The notes beneath the pieces were generated by a model. The model searched no databases. It was not told the origin of the DNA and saw nothing but the letters and a program-made list of their open reading frames with translations. Below, one piece after another: positions 25,298-33,596 of a stretch of DNA of 64,000 bases. This DNA comes from Paenibacillus harenae. GTDB lineage: Bacteria > Bacillota > Bacilli > Paenibacillales > Paenibacillaceae. Numbering within the stretch: the first letter of the stretch is position 1; each line of letters opens with the position of its first letter. Where the stretch lies: NCBI RefSeq assembly GCF_030812415.1, contig NZ_JAUSST010000001.1, forward strand, positions 620,001-684,000, in the 5' to 3' direction. Position numbers and translations under genes: made by a program.

Positions 25298-25344
25298 AAC
25301 AGGCAGCCCCGATGGTCGTCATAGACCTGTCGGTGCTGCCTGTT
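25298..25344. terminator. Terminator between convergent genes
   Basis: AACAGGCAGC (25298-25307) pairs with GCTGCCTGTT (25335-25344). It lies between the surface-protein gene and alkD, which face each other. Confidence 0.7.
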
Positions 25345-25349
25345 CCATT

Positions 25350-26021
25350 TTATCGCAAATGCTTCATCGCTTCCTTCTCGCTCAGCGGGGACAACCCGGC
25401 TGACGCGACATAACGCCGCACCGCTGCCGCGTCCGTCTTCGCATATTCGCGGAGCGCCCAGCCGATCGCCTTGCGGATGAAAAACTCGCTCTCGCCTTTG
25501 CATCGCTCGATATAGCCCTCGAGACGGTCAAAGTCGGTGCTATGCTTGTATTTCAGCTGGAACAATATCGCTGACCGTCGCAGCCACAAGCGATCGGAAT
25601 TAATCCACCGATCCGGGTAGTCACGGACAAGCTCTGGATACTGAGACAATTGACGGCCGATGAGGTGCGACGCTATGAAATCGACCGTATCCCACCAAGA
25701 ATGCTGCGTCACGAGCTTCTCCAGCACTTCGATATGCCCCTCGCCCGCTTGTTTGCCGTATTTCTCCAGCAAGCTCATCGCCGTGTAATGGAACTCCCGC
25801 TCCGGCAAGTTCCATAACTGAAGCGCCGTCTCGCGCAGCTCGTCCCCTTTCGGCAGCGGATGCGCCTTCCAGAGCTCGCGCGTTAGCGCCTGCCGCTCCG
25901 GATTGCGAATGCCCAGAAACGGAAACTGATTGCGCATATACGCTTCCATCGGCCCTGCCTGCTCCGGATCGGCATGCTTTCTAAGCCAAGCTTCAAACGC
26001 CGCAGCGCATTCGTTTACCAT
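25350..26021 (-). CDS. DNA alkylation repair glycosylase, AlkD family
   Basis: 223 residues of HEAT-like helices. FLGIRNPERQALTRELWK, EFHYTAMSLLEKYGK, SWWDTVDFIASHLIG and ESEFFIRKAIGWALREYAKT are AlkD signatures; the Trp, Asp and Arg for flipped alkylated bases are visible. It excises positively charged 3-methyladenine or 7-methylguanine. It overlaps ypsA by seven bases (AGGAGAG just before the ATG). Its product should act in the cytosol. Confidence 0.93.
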   Translation of the reverse strand: MVNECAAAFEAWLRKHADPEQAGPMEAYMRNQFPFLGIRNPERQALTRELWKAHPLPKGDELRETALQLWNLPEREFHYTAMSLLEKYGKQAGEGHIEVLEKLVTQHSWWDTVDFIASHLIGRQLSQYPELVRDYPDRWINSDRLWLRRSAILFQLKYKHSTDFDRLEGYIERCKGESEFFIRKAIGWALREYAKTDAAAVRRYVASAGLSPLSEKEAMKHLR

Positions 26022-26656
26022 TCCCTCGACTCTCCTCGCCCCTTATCGTCAGCGCCGTACAGATCGTTCGTTTCATCATCCATTCCATCGCTCCGGTCAT
26101 CGTCCATGAACGAATAACTCTCTTCATTCGCCGCATCCTGGATTTCTTCGGAGGTGAGCGTTATATAAGCATAGCCGTCAGCGTCATGCTTCTTCAGCGC
26201 CTTCTGCTTCATATAACGCGGGCTGCCTTCGGCCGCATCGTCGTCATAGACGAGCAAGATGCCGTCGGTCTTTCGAAATAGCAGATCGTCTCTCGCCGTC
26301 AGCTGCCATACGCCGTTATAAGGCTGGTTGCTGACGGAGGAGTAATAATCGACGCCCTTAAGCAACTGCTGGAAATACTCCTTTTTGTCGTCCTTCCAGT
26401 TCTCCTCGGGATTGCAGTATGCCGCAATGATGGACAGCTTCAGTTGCGGATACGACTGCTTGAGCGCAATAACCGCCTCGCATGCCCAAAGATCAACGCC
26501 GTATTGACCCGGCGTAATGACCCATTCCAAGCCATCCTCGATAATCGGGATAAGCTTGTTCGTCAGCGCCTTCTGAATATAACCGATACCCTTATGCTTC
26601 TGGTTGAAAATTTGCAGCTCATGCGCCCGGTAGCCCGTTACTAGCAAGTTCTTCAT
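26015..26656 (-). CDS. ypsA: YpsA/DUF1273 SLOG-family protein with acidic tail
   Basis: 213 residues from the ATG at 26656 (GAAGGCG seven bases upstream). MKNLLVTGYRAHELQIFNQK, ITPGQYGVDLWACEAVIAL and YCNPEENWK follow B. subtilis YpsA, a Rossmann-like SLOG protein linked to division and glucose-dependent septum control. The last 40 residues are Asp-rich and lie beyond the core. It overlaps alkD, so an operon is likely. Confidence 0.88.
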   Translation of the reverse strand: MKNLLVTGYRAHELQIFNQKHKGIGYIQKALTNKLIPIIEDGLEWVITPGQYGVDLWACEAVIALKQSYPQLKLSIIAAYCNPEENWKDDKKEYFQQLLKGVDYYSSVSNQPYNGVWQLTARDDLLFRKTDGILLVYDDDAAEGSPRYMKQKALKKHDADGYAYITLTSEEIQDAANEESYSFMDDDRSDGMDDETNDLYGADDKGRGESREW

Positions 26657-26722
26657 AGATTCACGCCTTCTCGTCATGTCGCCTATTTCCCTACTATATC
26701 ATAACGAGATTATGGAATGCGA

Positions 26723-26766
26723 AGAGACTGTCTCAGGCGGCTCAAAATCGCCGTAAGACAGCCTCT
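26723..26766 (-). terminator. Terminator of the slipin gene
   Basis: AGAG, CTGTCT and GGCG pair with CGCC, AGACAG and CTCT across an A.C mismatch and small bulges. It lies directly after the slipin stop on the minus strand. Confidence 0.6.
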
Positions 26767-26781
26767 TGCTTCCTATCATTT

Positions 26782-27894
26782 TCATTTGTCCGCGCCCTTC
26801 ACGCTAAGCAGCGAGTTCAGCTGCTCCAGCAGATTGCCGCCGCCGGTAAGCGAGATCGTGCCGATTTTCTCGCATATTTTTTCCAGAAACTCCAGCTCCT
26901 TCAGCCGGTACAGCGTAACGTTCTCATCCATGAGCTTAGCCGTGTTCAGCAAGCTGCGGGTCGAGGCCGTCTCTTCGCGGCGGGTAATGATGTTGGCTTG
27001 CGCCTTCTTCTCCGCGAGCAGCACCGTATTGAGGATATCCTTGATATCGCCTGGCAGGATAATGTCCTTTAGACCGGCGGATAGGAATTCCACGCCATAG
27101 CTCTCGCTCTTCTCATTGAGACGCGACAAGACGAATAACGCAATCTCCTGCTTCATACGCAGCAGATCGTCAAGCTTCATCGTACCGACGTACTCCCGCA
27201 GAATAAGCTGAAGCAGGATGTATACTTGATCCTCGAACGACTTGATCGCGAACGCCTTAAGCGGGTCGACAATCTTGTATTGGCAGACGAAGTTAAGCCG
27301 CAGCGTCACCTTATCCTCCGTCATAATCTCCTGGCCGGTCATATCAAGCTGCTGCTGGCGCAGGTCGAACGTCTTGACCAATACCGACGTCGGACTCTTC
27401 CAGAAATAGTACTTGCCTGGACGCAGCTCTCTCTGGAGCACATTGTTATAGAACAGCAGCCCCGTCTCGTGGTTCGCGACCTCCGACATTTGGTAATAGC
27501 CTTGCAGCTTGGACAAGGCGATCAGACTAATATCGGAGCTAACCTCCGGATTCCGGATGTCGACGCGCACGAACGTATGCTTATGAAGCGTATTCCAGTA
27601 CGCATACGTGCCGGCCGTAAGCATCGAGACGAACTTGCCGTCCCGGTAATGGAGCGCGTATTCGAAGTCCTGCACGTCAATGACGGTCAGTTCCTCCAGC
27701 AGCGCCGTGTCTTTCAAAAAAAGGCTCAAATCTTTGGTAGGCGCGTCGAATCGCTTCGTCACGTTAAGGACGGCGATCGAATCCTCGGAAAATTTCGTAT
27801 GGCGGTAGACGCCTGGCTGCAGATGCTTCGCATAGCTGCCTTTCTTGAACAGCAAGCCGCGCTCATCGTCTTTGATCGTTATTTTATTGAACAT
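26782..27894 (-). CDS. SPFH/slipin-family protein
   Basis: 370 residues with the band-7 domain at about 180-320: VLVKTFDLRQQQLDMTGQEI, TLRLNFVCQYKI and VEFLSAGLKDIILPGDIKDI. The N-terminal extension has two DERGLLFK/ETGLLFYNN repeats (MSEVANHETGLLFYNN near 145), as in the Bacillales slipin-like YdjI-independent group. Unlike many family members no clear N-terminal membrane helix is seen. It may scaffold membrane or protein complexes. GAGGTG stands five bases before the ATG. Confidence 0.85.
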   Translation of the reverse strand: MFNKITIKDDERGLLFKKGSYAKHLQPGVYRHTKFSEDSIAVLNVTKRFDAPTKDLSLFLKDTALLEELTVIDVQDFEYALHYRDGKFVSMLTAGTYAYWNTLHKHTFVRVDIRNPEVSSDISLIALSKLQGYYQMSEVANHETGLLFYNNVLQRELRPGKYYFWKSPTSVLVKTFDLRQQQLDMTGQEIMTEDKVTLRLNFVCQYKIVDPLKAFAIKSFEDQVYILLQLILREYVGTMKLDDLLRMKQEIALFVLSRLNEKSESYGVEFLSAGLKDIILPGDIKDILNTVLLAEKKAQANIITRREETASTRSLLNTAKLMDENVTLYRLKELEFLEKICEKIGTISLTGGGNLLEQLNSLLSVKGADK

Positions 27895-28187
27895 ATGAAC
27901 ACCTCATTCGTTTCCATTTTGGTTGGCGACCTGGCCAAGACGGCAATTTTCCTGTCGATCAGACGGAATCGGGCTTAAGAATAGGGGCGGCATGCCGCAT
28001 ACGCGCAGCAATTCATTGGCGATGACCAGCTAACTTGCCGCTTGCACCGCGGTATGTCATGCGTAGGCGATGGAGCAGGCGTACCGTAATCGATATCCGC
28101 ACGATTGCTTAGTCCATCTTCAGTCGGAGCCATTGGAAGCGCCGCCGTGAAAATTGCCGAGGCAGGTCTTAAATCAGATTCATTGCT

Positions 28188-28251
28188 CTCGATTTTAAGT
28201 CGAGTGCTCTACCATGAGCACGCGTGAAAGGCGTGTGGGGAATCGAACCCC
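28188..28251 (-). ncRNA. tRNA-like RNA in permuted order (T-arm, acceptor-like hairpin, D-arm, anticodon arm)
   Basis: On the minus strand, in order: T-arm GGGGTTCGATTCCCC with the canonical TTCGATT loop (28251-28237); hairpin CACGCCTTTCACGCGTG in the acceptor place, five pairs (28235-28219); D-arm GCTCATGGTAGAGC with conserved GG (28219-28206); anticodon arm CTCGACTTAAAATCGAG with five pairs and loop CTTAAAA (28204-28188), anticodon TAA. A normal tRNA has the T-arm last, so this is a tRNA mimic or a circularly permuted tRNA. It lies about 170 bases after rtcB on the same strand. Bacterial Y RNAs (YrlA) have such tRNA-like modules near RtcB or Ro60; no Ro60 gene is here and no Ro-binding stem is clear. 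True ends are unknown. Confidence 0.6.
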
Positions 28252-28423
28252 TCATAAAAAGCTGCATTTGGGCGATTAACGGGGCGATGGTCGATACAGC
28301 ATACAGGCGCATAATATGCGCGAGCACTGCGGGACTCTGTGAAATCCCAGCCAAGGTACGCCATTCCTTCCGCTAACCTCATCTATTATTGAAGTTATCT
28401 TTAATAGCACTGGTAATGGATGA

Positions 28424-29854
28424 CTATATGCCTTTGATCGCAGCCATCGGCTTGCATTTGGCGACCACGCCGGCCAAGGAAGCGCCGACGACGCTGTCGA
28501 TAATCTGATCGACGTCCTTGTAGGCTTGCGGGCATTCGTCGAGAATCGTCTGCAACGATCGGTGGTTCACAAGCACCTCGTCTTCCGTGCCGACTTTCAT
28601 CGATTGCTCGAATTGGTCGACCGTAACGAGCAGCTTCGTTGCTTTGCGCGATCTCGCGCGCCCCGCTCCATGACAGATCGAATAGAAGTTTTTAAGCCCT
28701 TCCTCGCGACCGACCATAATATAGGAGGATGTTCCCATCGAACCCGGAATTAACGCGGGATGCCCTGTTTCCTTGTATGCAGCCGTGTTCAAGAAATGGC
28801 CGGGCGGCAATGCTCGCGTCGCTCCTTTGCGATGAACGAGCAGAGGTTGGTTGCGGTGGAATTCCTTGAGCGCGTAATTGTGCATCAAATCGTACAGCAC
28901 CGGCAGCTCCATCTCTCCGCCGAACACTTCCTTGAACGCTTCGCGTACGCCGTATGCAATCATATGGCGGTTGCTGACGGCAAAGTTGAGCGCGGAATAC
29001 ATCAAATTCAAGTACGTCTGCCCTTCGCGGCTCGCAATTGGCGCATAGATCAGCTGCGGATCGGGATTGCCGACGCCCCACTGATTCATCGCTTCCTTAA
29101 TCACGTTGTTATGCTCGCGGCCTACCATTGCGCCCCAGGAGCGGGAGCCGGAATGGATCATGACGACGACTTGACCGTCGAACAAGCCCCATTTGGCCGC
29201 CAATTCTCCGTACTCCTCATTGATTTCCAAATATTGAATCTCAATGAAGTGGTTGCCGCTGCCAAGAGAGCCTAATTGGCCATGCGCATGCTTGCGGATT
29301 TTTGGTGGCAGCTGCTCTAGATAAGCGCGATCATAGGCGAAAGTGGATTGCTCCACATGGGTCAGCCATTGTTCGTTCGGAATGTATTTGTCCGGCAAGC
29401 CCTTAAGGCCATTTCTTACGACGCTCATAATGTCGATGTCATCGTAATTCGTATTCGTGCGCTCGTTCGTCGGCACATACTTTTCGATTGCCGCAATGAG
29501 GCTTCTGCGAATATCTTTATCCTGAATATCGCGCTTATGAAGCGGCGTCGTATGGACGCGCATGCCGCAGCCGATATCAGAGCCTACGATCGATGGCGAT
29601 ACGCAGCCGTCCTTCATGCTCCATACGGCCGTCGTACCGATGCAAGTGCCGACACCGACATGCGCGTCCGGCGTATAGCTCATATAGACGCTGCGCGGAA
29701 TTTGCAGATTGTTGTTCGCCATTTCGAACACCTTCGGTTCAAAGGAAGCGAGCACTTCCTCGTTGGCGAACAGATGAAGCTTGCCGCTCGCAAGCTCAAG
29801 CTCGTAATGATTGCGTCCGTGGTTTTGGAATGGATATTTTAAATGGTGCTCCAT
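28424..29854 (-). CDS. rtcB: RtcB RNA ligase
   Basis: 476 residues from the ATG at 29854 (AGGAGG seven bases upstream). The metal-binding Cys/Asp (PSIVGSDIGCGMRVHTT), His in GSLGSGNHFIEIQ, HSGSRSWG, YDLMHNYA, and the guanylated His in FYSICHGAGRARSRK are all in place. RtcB joins 3'-phosphate or 2',3'-cyclic phosphate RNA ends to 5'-OH ends with GTP and Mn. No RtcA, RtcR or archease is present. Two WYL regulators diverge from it and a tRNA-like RNA lies downstream, which suggests an RNA-repair unit. Confidence 0.96.
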   Translation of the reverse strand: MEHHLKYPFQNHGRNHYELELASGKLHLFANEEVLASFEPKVFEMANNNLQIPRSVYMSYTPDAHVGVGTCIGTTAVWSMKDGCVSPSIVGSDIGCGMRVHTTPLHKRDIQDKDIRRSLIAAIEKYVPTNERTNTNYDDIDIMSVVRNGLKGLPDKYIPNEQWLTHVEQSTFAYDRAYLEQLPPKIRKHAHGQLGSLGSGNHFIEIQYLEINEEYGELAAKWGLFDGQVVVMIHSGSRSWGAMVGREHNNVIKEAMNQWGVGNPDPQLIYAPIASREGQTYLNLMYSALNFAVSNRHMIAYGVREAFKEVFGGEMELPVLYDLMHNYALKEFHRNQPLLVHRKGATRALPPGHFLNTAAYKETGHPALIPGSMGTSSYIMVGREEGLKNFYSICHGAGRARSRKATKLLVTVDQFEQSMKVGTEDEVLVNHRSLQTILDECPQAYKDVDQIIDSVVGASLAGVVAKCKPMAAIKGI

Positions 29855-30039
29855 CGTATTTCCTCCTATGTCTAAGCAAGATTGCTGTCTGATTCGTATG
29901 TAGGGCGTCTTACGAGTTCTATCATCGCTTATTTCGTCACCTTCGAACATGGCGAAAGTATTACAATGGGTGATGAAATACGAAAATCGATGATACAATG
30001 GACGAAAGAGGACGCCCCTTGAGAGGAGCATATATTAGC

Positions 30040-31356
30040 ATGGCGAAAGAAAGCTTCGATAAGGAAATTCAGTTTTTGCGGATGCTTACGTTAACTAGCG
30101 GGGCGTACAGCCGTCAGCAGTTCGCGGATCGACTAGGCATTTCCGTACATACCTACGATAAGACGCTGAAACGGCTTAAGGAGGTTGTAAGCTCCGTCCA
30201 CCAGCAGCTCCCCGCCGAGCAGAGCAAGGAGCTGGCAGAGACGATCCGGTTCAATTACTTCGACACGACCGATCCGCTGCTGCTCTTCCTATTCCGCGCC
30301 AAGTCGCTGAAGGAAACGGAGAGCGAACGCATCTCCCTGCTGCTTGCAGCCGTAAGCGATCAGGCCCGGACGGCGATGGAACTGCTCGACATCTGTTACG
30401 CCAGTCTCCCGGAGGAGCAGGCGCTGCCCGATGAGAAAACGGTTCGATCCGACCTGAAGTATTTGGAGCAGGTCGGCGTCATTCGTAAAGTGCCCGGTCC
30501 CCGCCCTTACCGCTATCGCCTTCATACCGACTGGCTTACGGAGCTGACAGAGGATGAATGGCTCGATCTATACGACTTCGTTGACGTTATGGCGAACACG
30601 CAAGTACCGTCTCTGCACGGCTATCTGCTGCGCGACAGCCTGAAGAAGCGACTGCTTCGCAACAAAGTCGACCAAGAAGCGCTAGGCGCTTTTCTATATA
30701 AATACCATTATTATTCCCGCCTGCTGGACGAGGCTCATCTGTTCACCCTGCTAGCCGCCATCGAGCGGCGCAAATACGTCACCTTCCTCTACTTCACGCC
30801 GAAGAAGAACAAGAGCTACGCTTCCCGGAACACCAACCCGCTGTTCGAGCGGGATTCCGAGGGCGTGTTGGAGCGCGCGCTGCCGCTTAAGGTCGTATAC
30901 GATCATCAATATGGACGCTGGTACTTGCTCGCTTACCATGCCCGGCATAACATTCGCAAGTATAGACTGGAAGGCGTCACCCAAATCGCAGAGGACGGGG
31001 AACCGGCTCCGGCAGCGCTGTTCGAGCAGAAGCTTGACGAGTTGGAGGAGAAGATCGCTTATGCTTGGCTGATCGATACGGGCCGCCCTGTAACCGTTCG
31101 TCTCCGCTTCTTCAATCCGGGCGACGGGTCGCCTAATTTCGTGAAGGAACGCGTGCTTCATCAAGGACAATGGGGGGCTATCGTTCAGGAGGACGAATCA
31201 TCGTTTCTATACGAGATTAAAGTGAACGGAACGCTGGAGATCAAACCTTGGATACGGAGCTTCGGATCAAGCTGCGAGGTGCTGGAGCCCATCTTGCTTC
31301 GGCAGGAAATGATCGAGGAGTGGAAGGAGCTGAAGTCGTATTATGAATCCGTTTGA
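30040..31356 (+). CDS. WYL-domain transcriptional regulator with two HTH regions
   Basis: 438 residues from the ATG at 30040 (GAGAGGAG 11 bases upstream; the ATG at 29998 has no ribosome site). N-terminal HTH: YSRQQFADRLGISVHTYDKT. A second wing region at about 135-165: TVRSDLKYLEQVGVIRKVPG. The WYL core is YVTFLYFTPKK, LPLKVVYDHQYGRWYLLAYH and IRKYRLEGVTQIA, followed by a WCX-type tail. WYL regulators bind nucleic acid or other ligands and act often in phage defence and DNA damage. It overlaps the next WYL gene by 14 bases, so the proteins may form a heteromer as PafB-PafC do. It diverges from rtcB. Confidence 0.87.
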   Translation: MAKESFDKEIQFLRMLTLTSGAYSRQQFADRLGISVHTYDKTLKRLKEVVSSVHQQLPAEQSKELAETIRFNYFDTTDPLLLFLFRAKSLKETESERISLLLAAVSDQARTAMELLDICYASLPEEQALPDEKTVRSDLKYLEQVGVIRKVPGPRPYRYRLHTDWLTELTEDEWLDLYDFVDVMANTQVPSLHGYLLRDSLKKRLLRNKVDQEALGAFLYKYHYYSRLLDEAHLFTLLAAIERRKYVTFLYFTPKKNKSYASRNTNPLFERDSEGVLERALPLKVVYDHQYGRWYLLAYHARHNIRKYRLEGVTQIAEDGEPAPAALFEQKLDELEEKIAYAWLIDTGRPVTVRLRFFNPGDGSPNFVKERVLHQGQWGAIVQEDESSFLYEIKVNGTLEIKPWIRSFGSSCEVLEPILLRQEMIEEWKELKSYYESV

Positions 31357-32149
31357 GAAAATATTCAATTACCAGATCATCTCGAAGCTGGACGACTCCG
31401 GTACTTTCATGGTTACTTCACATGAGCGGAGCTGGCTCAAGACGATGCTGTCCGATGTTGCCGCCGAGCACGCATTTACGCCGGAGACGCTATCCAAGCT
31501 AAGATCGATGCTGGAGACCGATCCCTTGCTCCGGATGGAAGAACGCCTCGTCCAGAAGGCGCGCAGCAAAGTCGTCCATGTCTACCATCCGTTGCTGCGC
31601 CAACTGAGGCGTTCCATTATGAGTCATAACCAAATAACGCTCAGCTTCCTGGCCAAAGACGGAAATCTTAACGCGAGACAGAGCGGCATCCCTTATAAGC
31701 TCGAATATTCGATGGTCAAGCGGGAGTGGTATTTGCTCTGGTTTCACCTCAGCCGGCGCAAGCTTCTTACGACGAGGCTGAACAAGATCGTCGATGTGCA
31801 GGACATGGAGCTGCCGCCCACGCAGCATGAGCAATTGCAGGCCTCGATACGCCGGTTGATCGACAGGCGCGCTATGAAGGTTGCCATCGAGGTCGTGCGG
31901 CAATACAACGAGGAACTGTCGCGGATCTTGTACGCCTTCTCCTGCTTCGATAAGAAAGTCCAATACGATGCTGAAACCCATATCTATACCGTCCATCTGA
32001 CCTTCCCTGGAGAAGAGCAGGAATATGTGCTCTCCAAGCTTCGTTTTCTCGGCAAGCGGGTACGCATCGCGGAAAGCGATTATTTGAAGAGCAGGATGCT
32101 CAACACGGCCAATATGGCGCTTGATCGTTACGGACAGTCCGATCCATAA
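31343..32149 (+). CDS. Second WYL-domain protein without HTH
   Basis: 268 residues. QITLSFLAKDG, YKLEYSMVKREWYLLWFHLSRR split by the family Y-x-L-x-W and LLTTRLNKIVDVQDMEL make the WYL core (about residues 95-160), followed by a C-terminal domain with AIEVVRQYNEEL and RIAESDYLKSRML. No N-terminal HTH is seen, so DNA binding probably comes from the partner encoded just upstream (14-base overlap). A terminator follows after 14 bases. The ligand is unknown. Confidence 0.8.
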   Translation: MNPFEKIFNYQIISKLDDSGTFMVTSHERSWLKTMLSDVAAEHAFTPETLSKLRSMLETDPLLRMEERLVQKARSKVVHVYHPLLRQLRRSIMSHNQITLSFLAKDGNLNARQSGIPYKLEYSMVKREWYLLWFHLSRRKLLTTRLNKIVDVQDMELPPTQHEQLQASIRRLIDRRAMKVAIEVVRQYNEELSRILYAFSCFDKKVQYDAETHIYTVHLTFPGEEQEYVLSKLRFLGKRVRIAESDYLKSRMLNTANMALDRYGQSDP

Positions 32150-32163
32150 TAAAGTAATGAAAA

Positions 32164-32194
32164 AACCGTCAGGAAAGAAGTTCTCCTGACGGTT
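32164..32194 (+). terminator. Terminator of the WYL operon
   Basis: AACCGTCAGGA (32164-32174) pairs with TCCTGACGGTT (32184-32194). It comes 14 bases after the second WYL gene. Confidence 0.8.
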
Positions 32195-32266
32195 CTCTTC
32201 GCGCTAACTTCAGCATGCTTAAACTCGGACTATCAACTTTCAATCCTCGTTATGGGTTGTCTTGCC

Positions 32267-32453
32267 AAATAAAAGGAATTCCTCCCGTTATTTTCAACGT
32301 TTTTGTTCATCCGACCACAATAACTGGATTTTCTACCGCTAATATCTCGCTATCCAGAGAATCGGGGTCATCCAGCTCGAAATAACAGAACTTTTTCCAG
32401 TTAACCCCCTTCGAGTACTATCTTCTGAAAATAACGGTAGTTCTTCCAGTTAA
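32267..32453. repeat. Four degenerate copies of an imperfect palindromic repeat
   Basis: Copies at about 32267, 32319, 32381 and 32429 share AATAAC, a T-rich centre with TTCC and CAGTTAA or CGTTATT. Spacing is 48-62 bases. Copy 4 reads AATAACGGTAGTTCTTCCAG, then TTAAT. They fill most of the 347-base gap before the hydrolase gene, in which I see no gene. They resemble the repeats at 4181-4320. Confidence 0.5.
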
Positions 32454-32496
32454 TTCCGAGATCAGGATAATGGAACAGAAATATACAATCCTGATG

Positions 32497-33498
32497 CTAC
32501 ACGACATAGCGGGCAATGAAATCATGAACTTTGCGTTCATAGGCAGCCTTGTTCGTGCTATAGGCAAGCCCATGCCCTGCTCCATCGGCAACGTACAGCT
32601 CCTTCTTCGTCTGACAAGCCTCATACAACCGGTAGACCATTTCGGTAGGCACGAACGTATCGCTGCCGCCGTGAATGAACAGCATCGGCAGCTTGTTCCG
32701 TTCCAATTGGCGCAAGGCCGACGCTTCATCGAAGCTGTACCCGGCTCTGAGCTTCGTCAATAAGCTCGTGGCGTGCAGGATCGGGAAAGCCGGCAGCTTG
32801 TACAGCCGCTTAAGCTGATAAGCTAATTGATCGCGAACGGACGTATACCCGCAATCCTCTACAATCGCCTTGACCTGCGGCGGCAGCGGTTCTCCGCTAA
32901 CCATCATGACGGTCGCACCGCCCATCGATATGCCGTGCAATACGATTTTCGCTTTTTCTCCGACCATATCCACGGTCTTTCGGATCCATTGCAAATAATC
33001 AAATCGATCCGCCCAACCGAAGCCGATATAATTACCTTCGCTCGCTCCATGCCCCCGATCATCCGGCATCAGCACGTTATATCCGAATTGCTCGTAATAG
33101 AAACGGGCGATTAAGCCAAGGTCCTTGCCCTTCGACGAATAGCCATGCGCCAAAATAACCGTATTCGCAGTCGCCGATTTTGCCGGCAGGAAATAGCCTT
33201 GCAGCTTGAGCCCGTCCTGCGTCGTGATATGCCAAATATCAGGTACTTGACTATCTACCCATTGCACGCCGTCCAGTTCAAGCGCCGCCGGCGCTTCCTC
33301 GTCCTTTAACCCCAAGTCGATAGCTGATTCGGCCTCGCCGCTGCCGGCGTTCTGAACCAAATCGCCGCTGCTGCTCAGAAAATCCTTCGACCCGCGCTTG
33401 ATCGCGAGATTATAAAAATAGAAGCTAATGATAGCCAGAACGGCTATCACGATGAGTACTAAACCGACGATCCCGATTACGACTACGGTTCCGTTCAT
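32497..33498 (-). CDS. Membrane-anchored alpha/beta hydrolase
   Basis: 333 residues with one N-terminal helix (VVIGIVGLVLIVIAVLAIIS). The hydrolase core has HGYSSKGKD (oxyanion region), nucleophile HGISMGGATVM, acid HGGSDTFVP and catalytic His DGAGHGLAY. It resembles B. subtilis YqkD and related lipid or peptide hydrolases at the outer membrane face. Substrate is unknown. It is alone between the repeat gap and a YcdB-like gene. Confidence 0.88.
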   Translation of the reverse strand: MNGTVVVIGIVGLVLIVIAVLAIISFYFYNLAIKRGSKDFLSSSGDLVQNAGSGEAESAIDLGLKDEEAPAALELDGVQWVDSQVPDIWHITTQDGLKLQGYFLPAKSATANTVILAHGYSSKGKDLGLIARFYYEQFGYNVLMPDDRGHGASEGNYIGFGWADRFDYLQWIRKTVDMVGEKAKIVLHGISMGGATVMMVSGEPLPPQVKAIVEDCGYTSVRDQLAYQLKRLYKLPAFPILHATSLLTKLRAGYSFDEASALRQLERNKLPMLFIHGGSDTFVPTEMVYRLYEACQTKKELYVADGAGHGLAYSTNKAAYERKVHDFIARYVV

Positions 33499-33596
33499 AT
33501 GCGTCCGCTCATTTCACTTGGGAATAACCATTATTACCCTTTAGTTTACCATCGTTCCCGCATTCCATGCATATTGCCCGCTGCATGACTCAATAA

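Noticed and set aside
28188..28251. Ordinary tRNA-Leu(TAA)
   Set aside because: T-arm precedes the D-arm, the acceptor-like stem is a closed hairpin of five pairs, and no CCA-side strand follows the anticodon arm in normal order.
28252..28423. Ro60-binding stem of a Y RNA
   Set aside because: GGCTGG on the minus strand near 28350 partly matches CCTGCC near 28162, but only five of six pairs form and the conserved Y RNA bulge is not evident.
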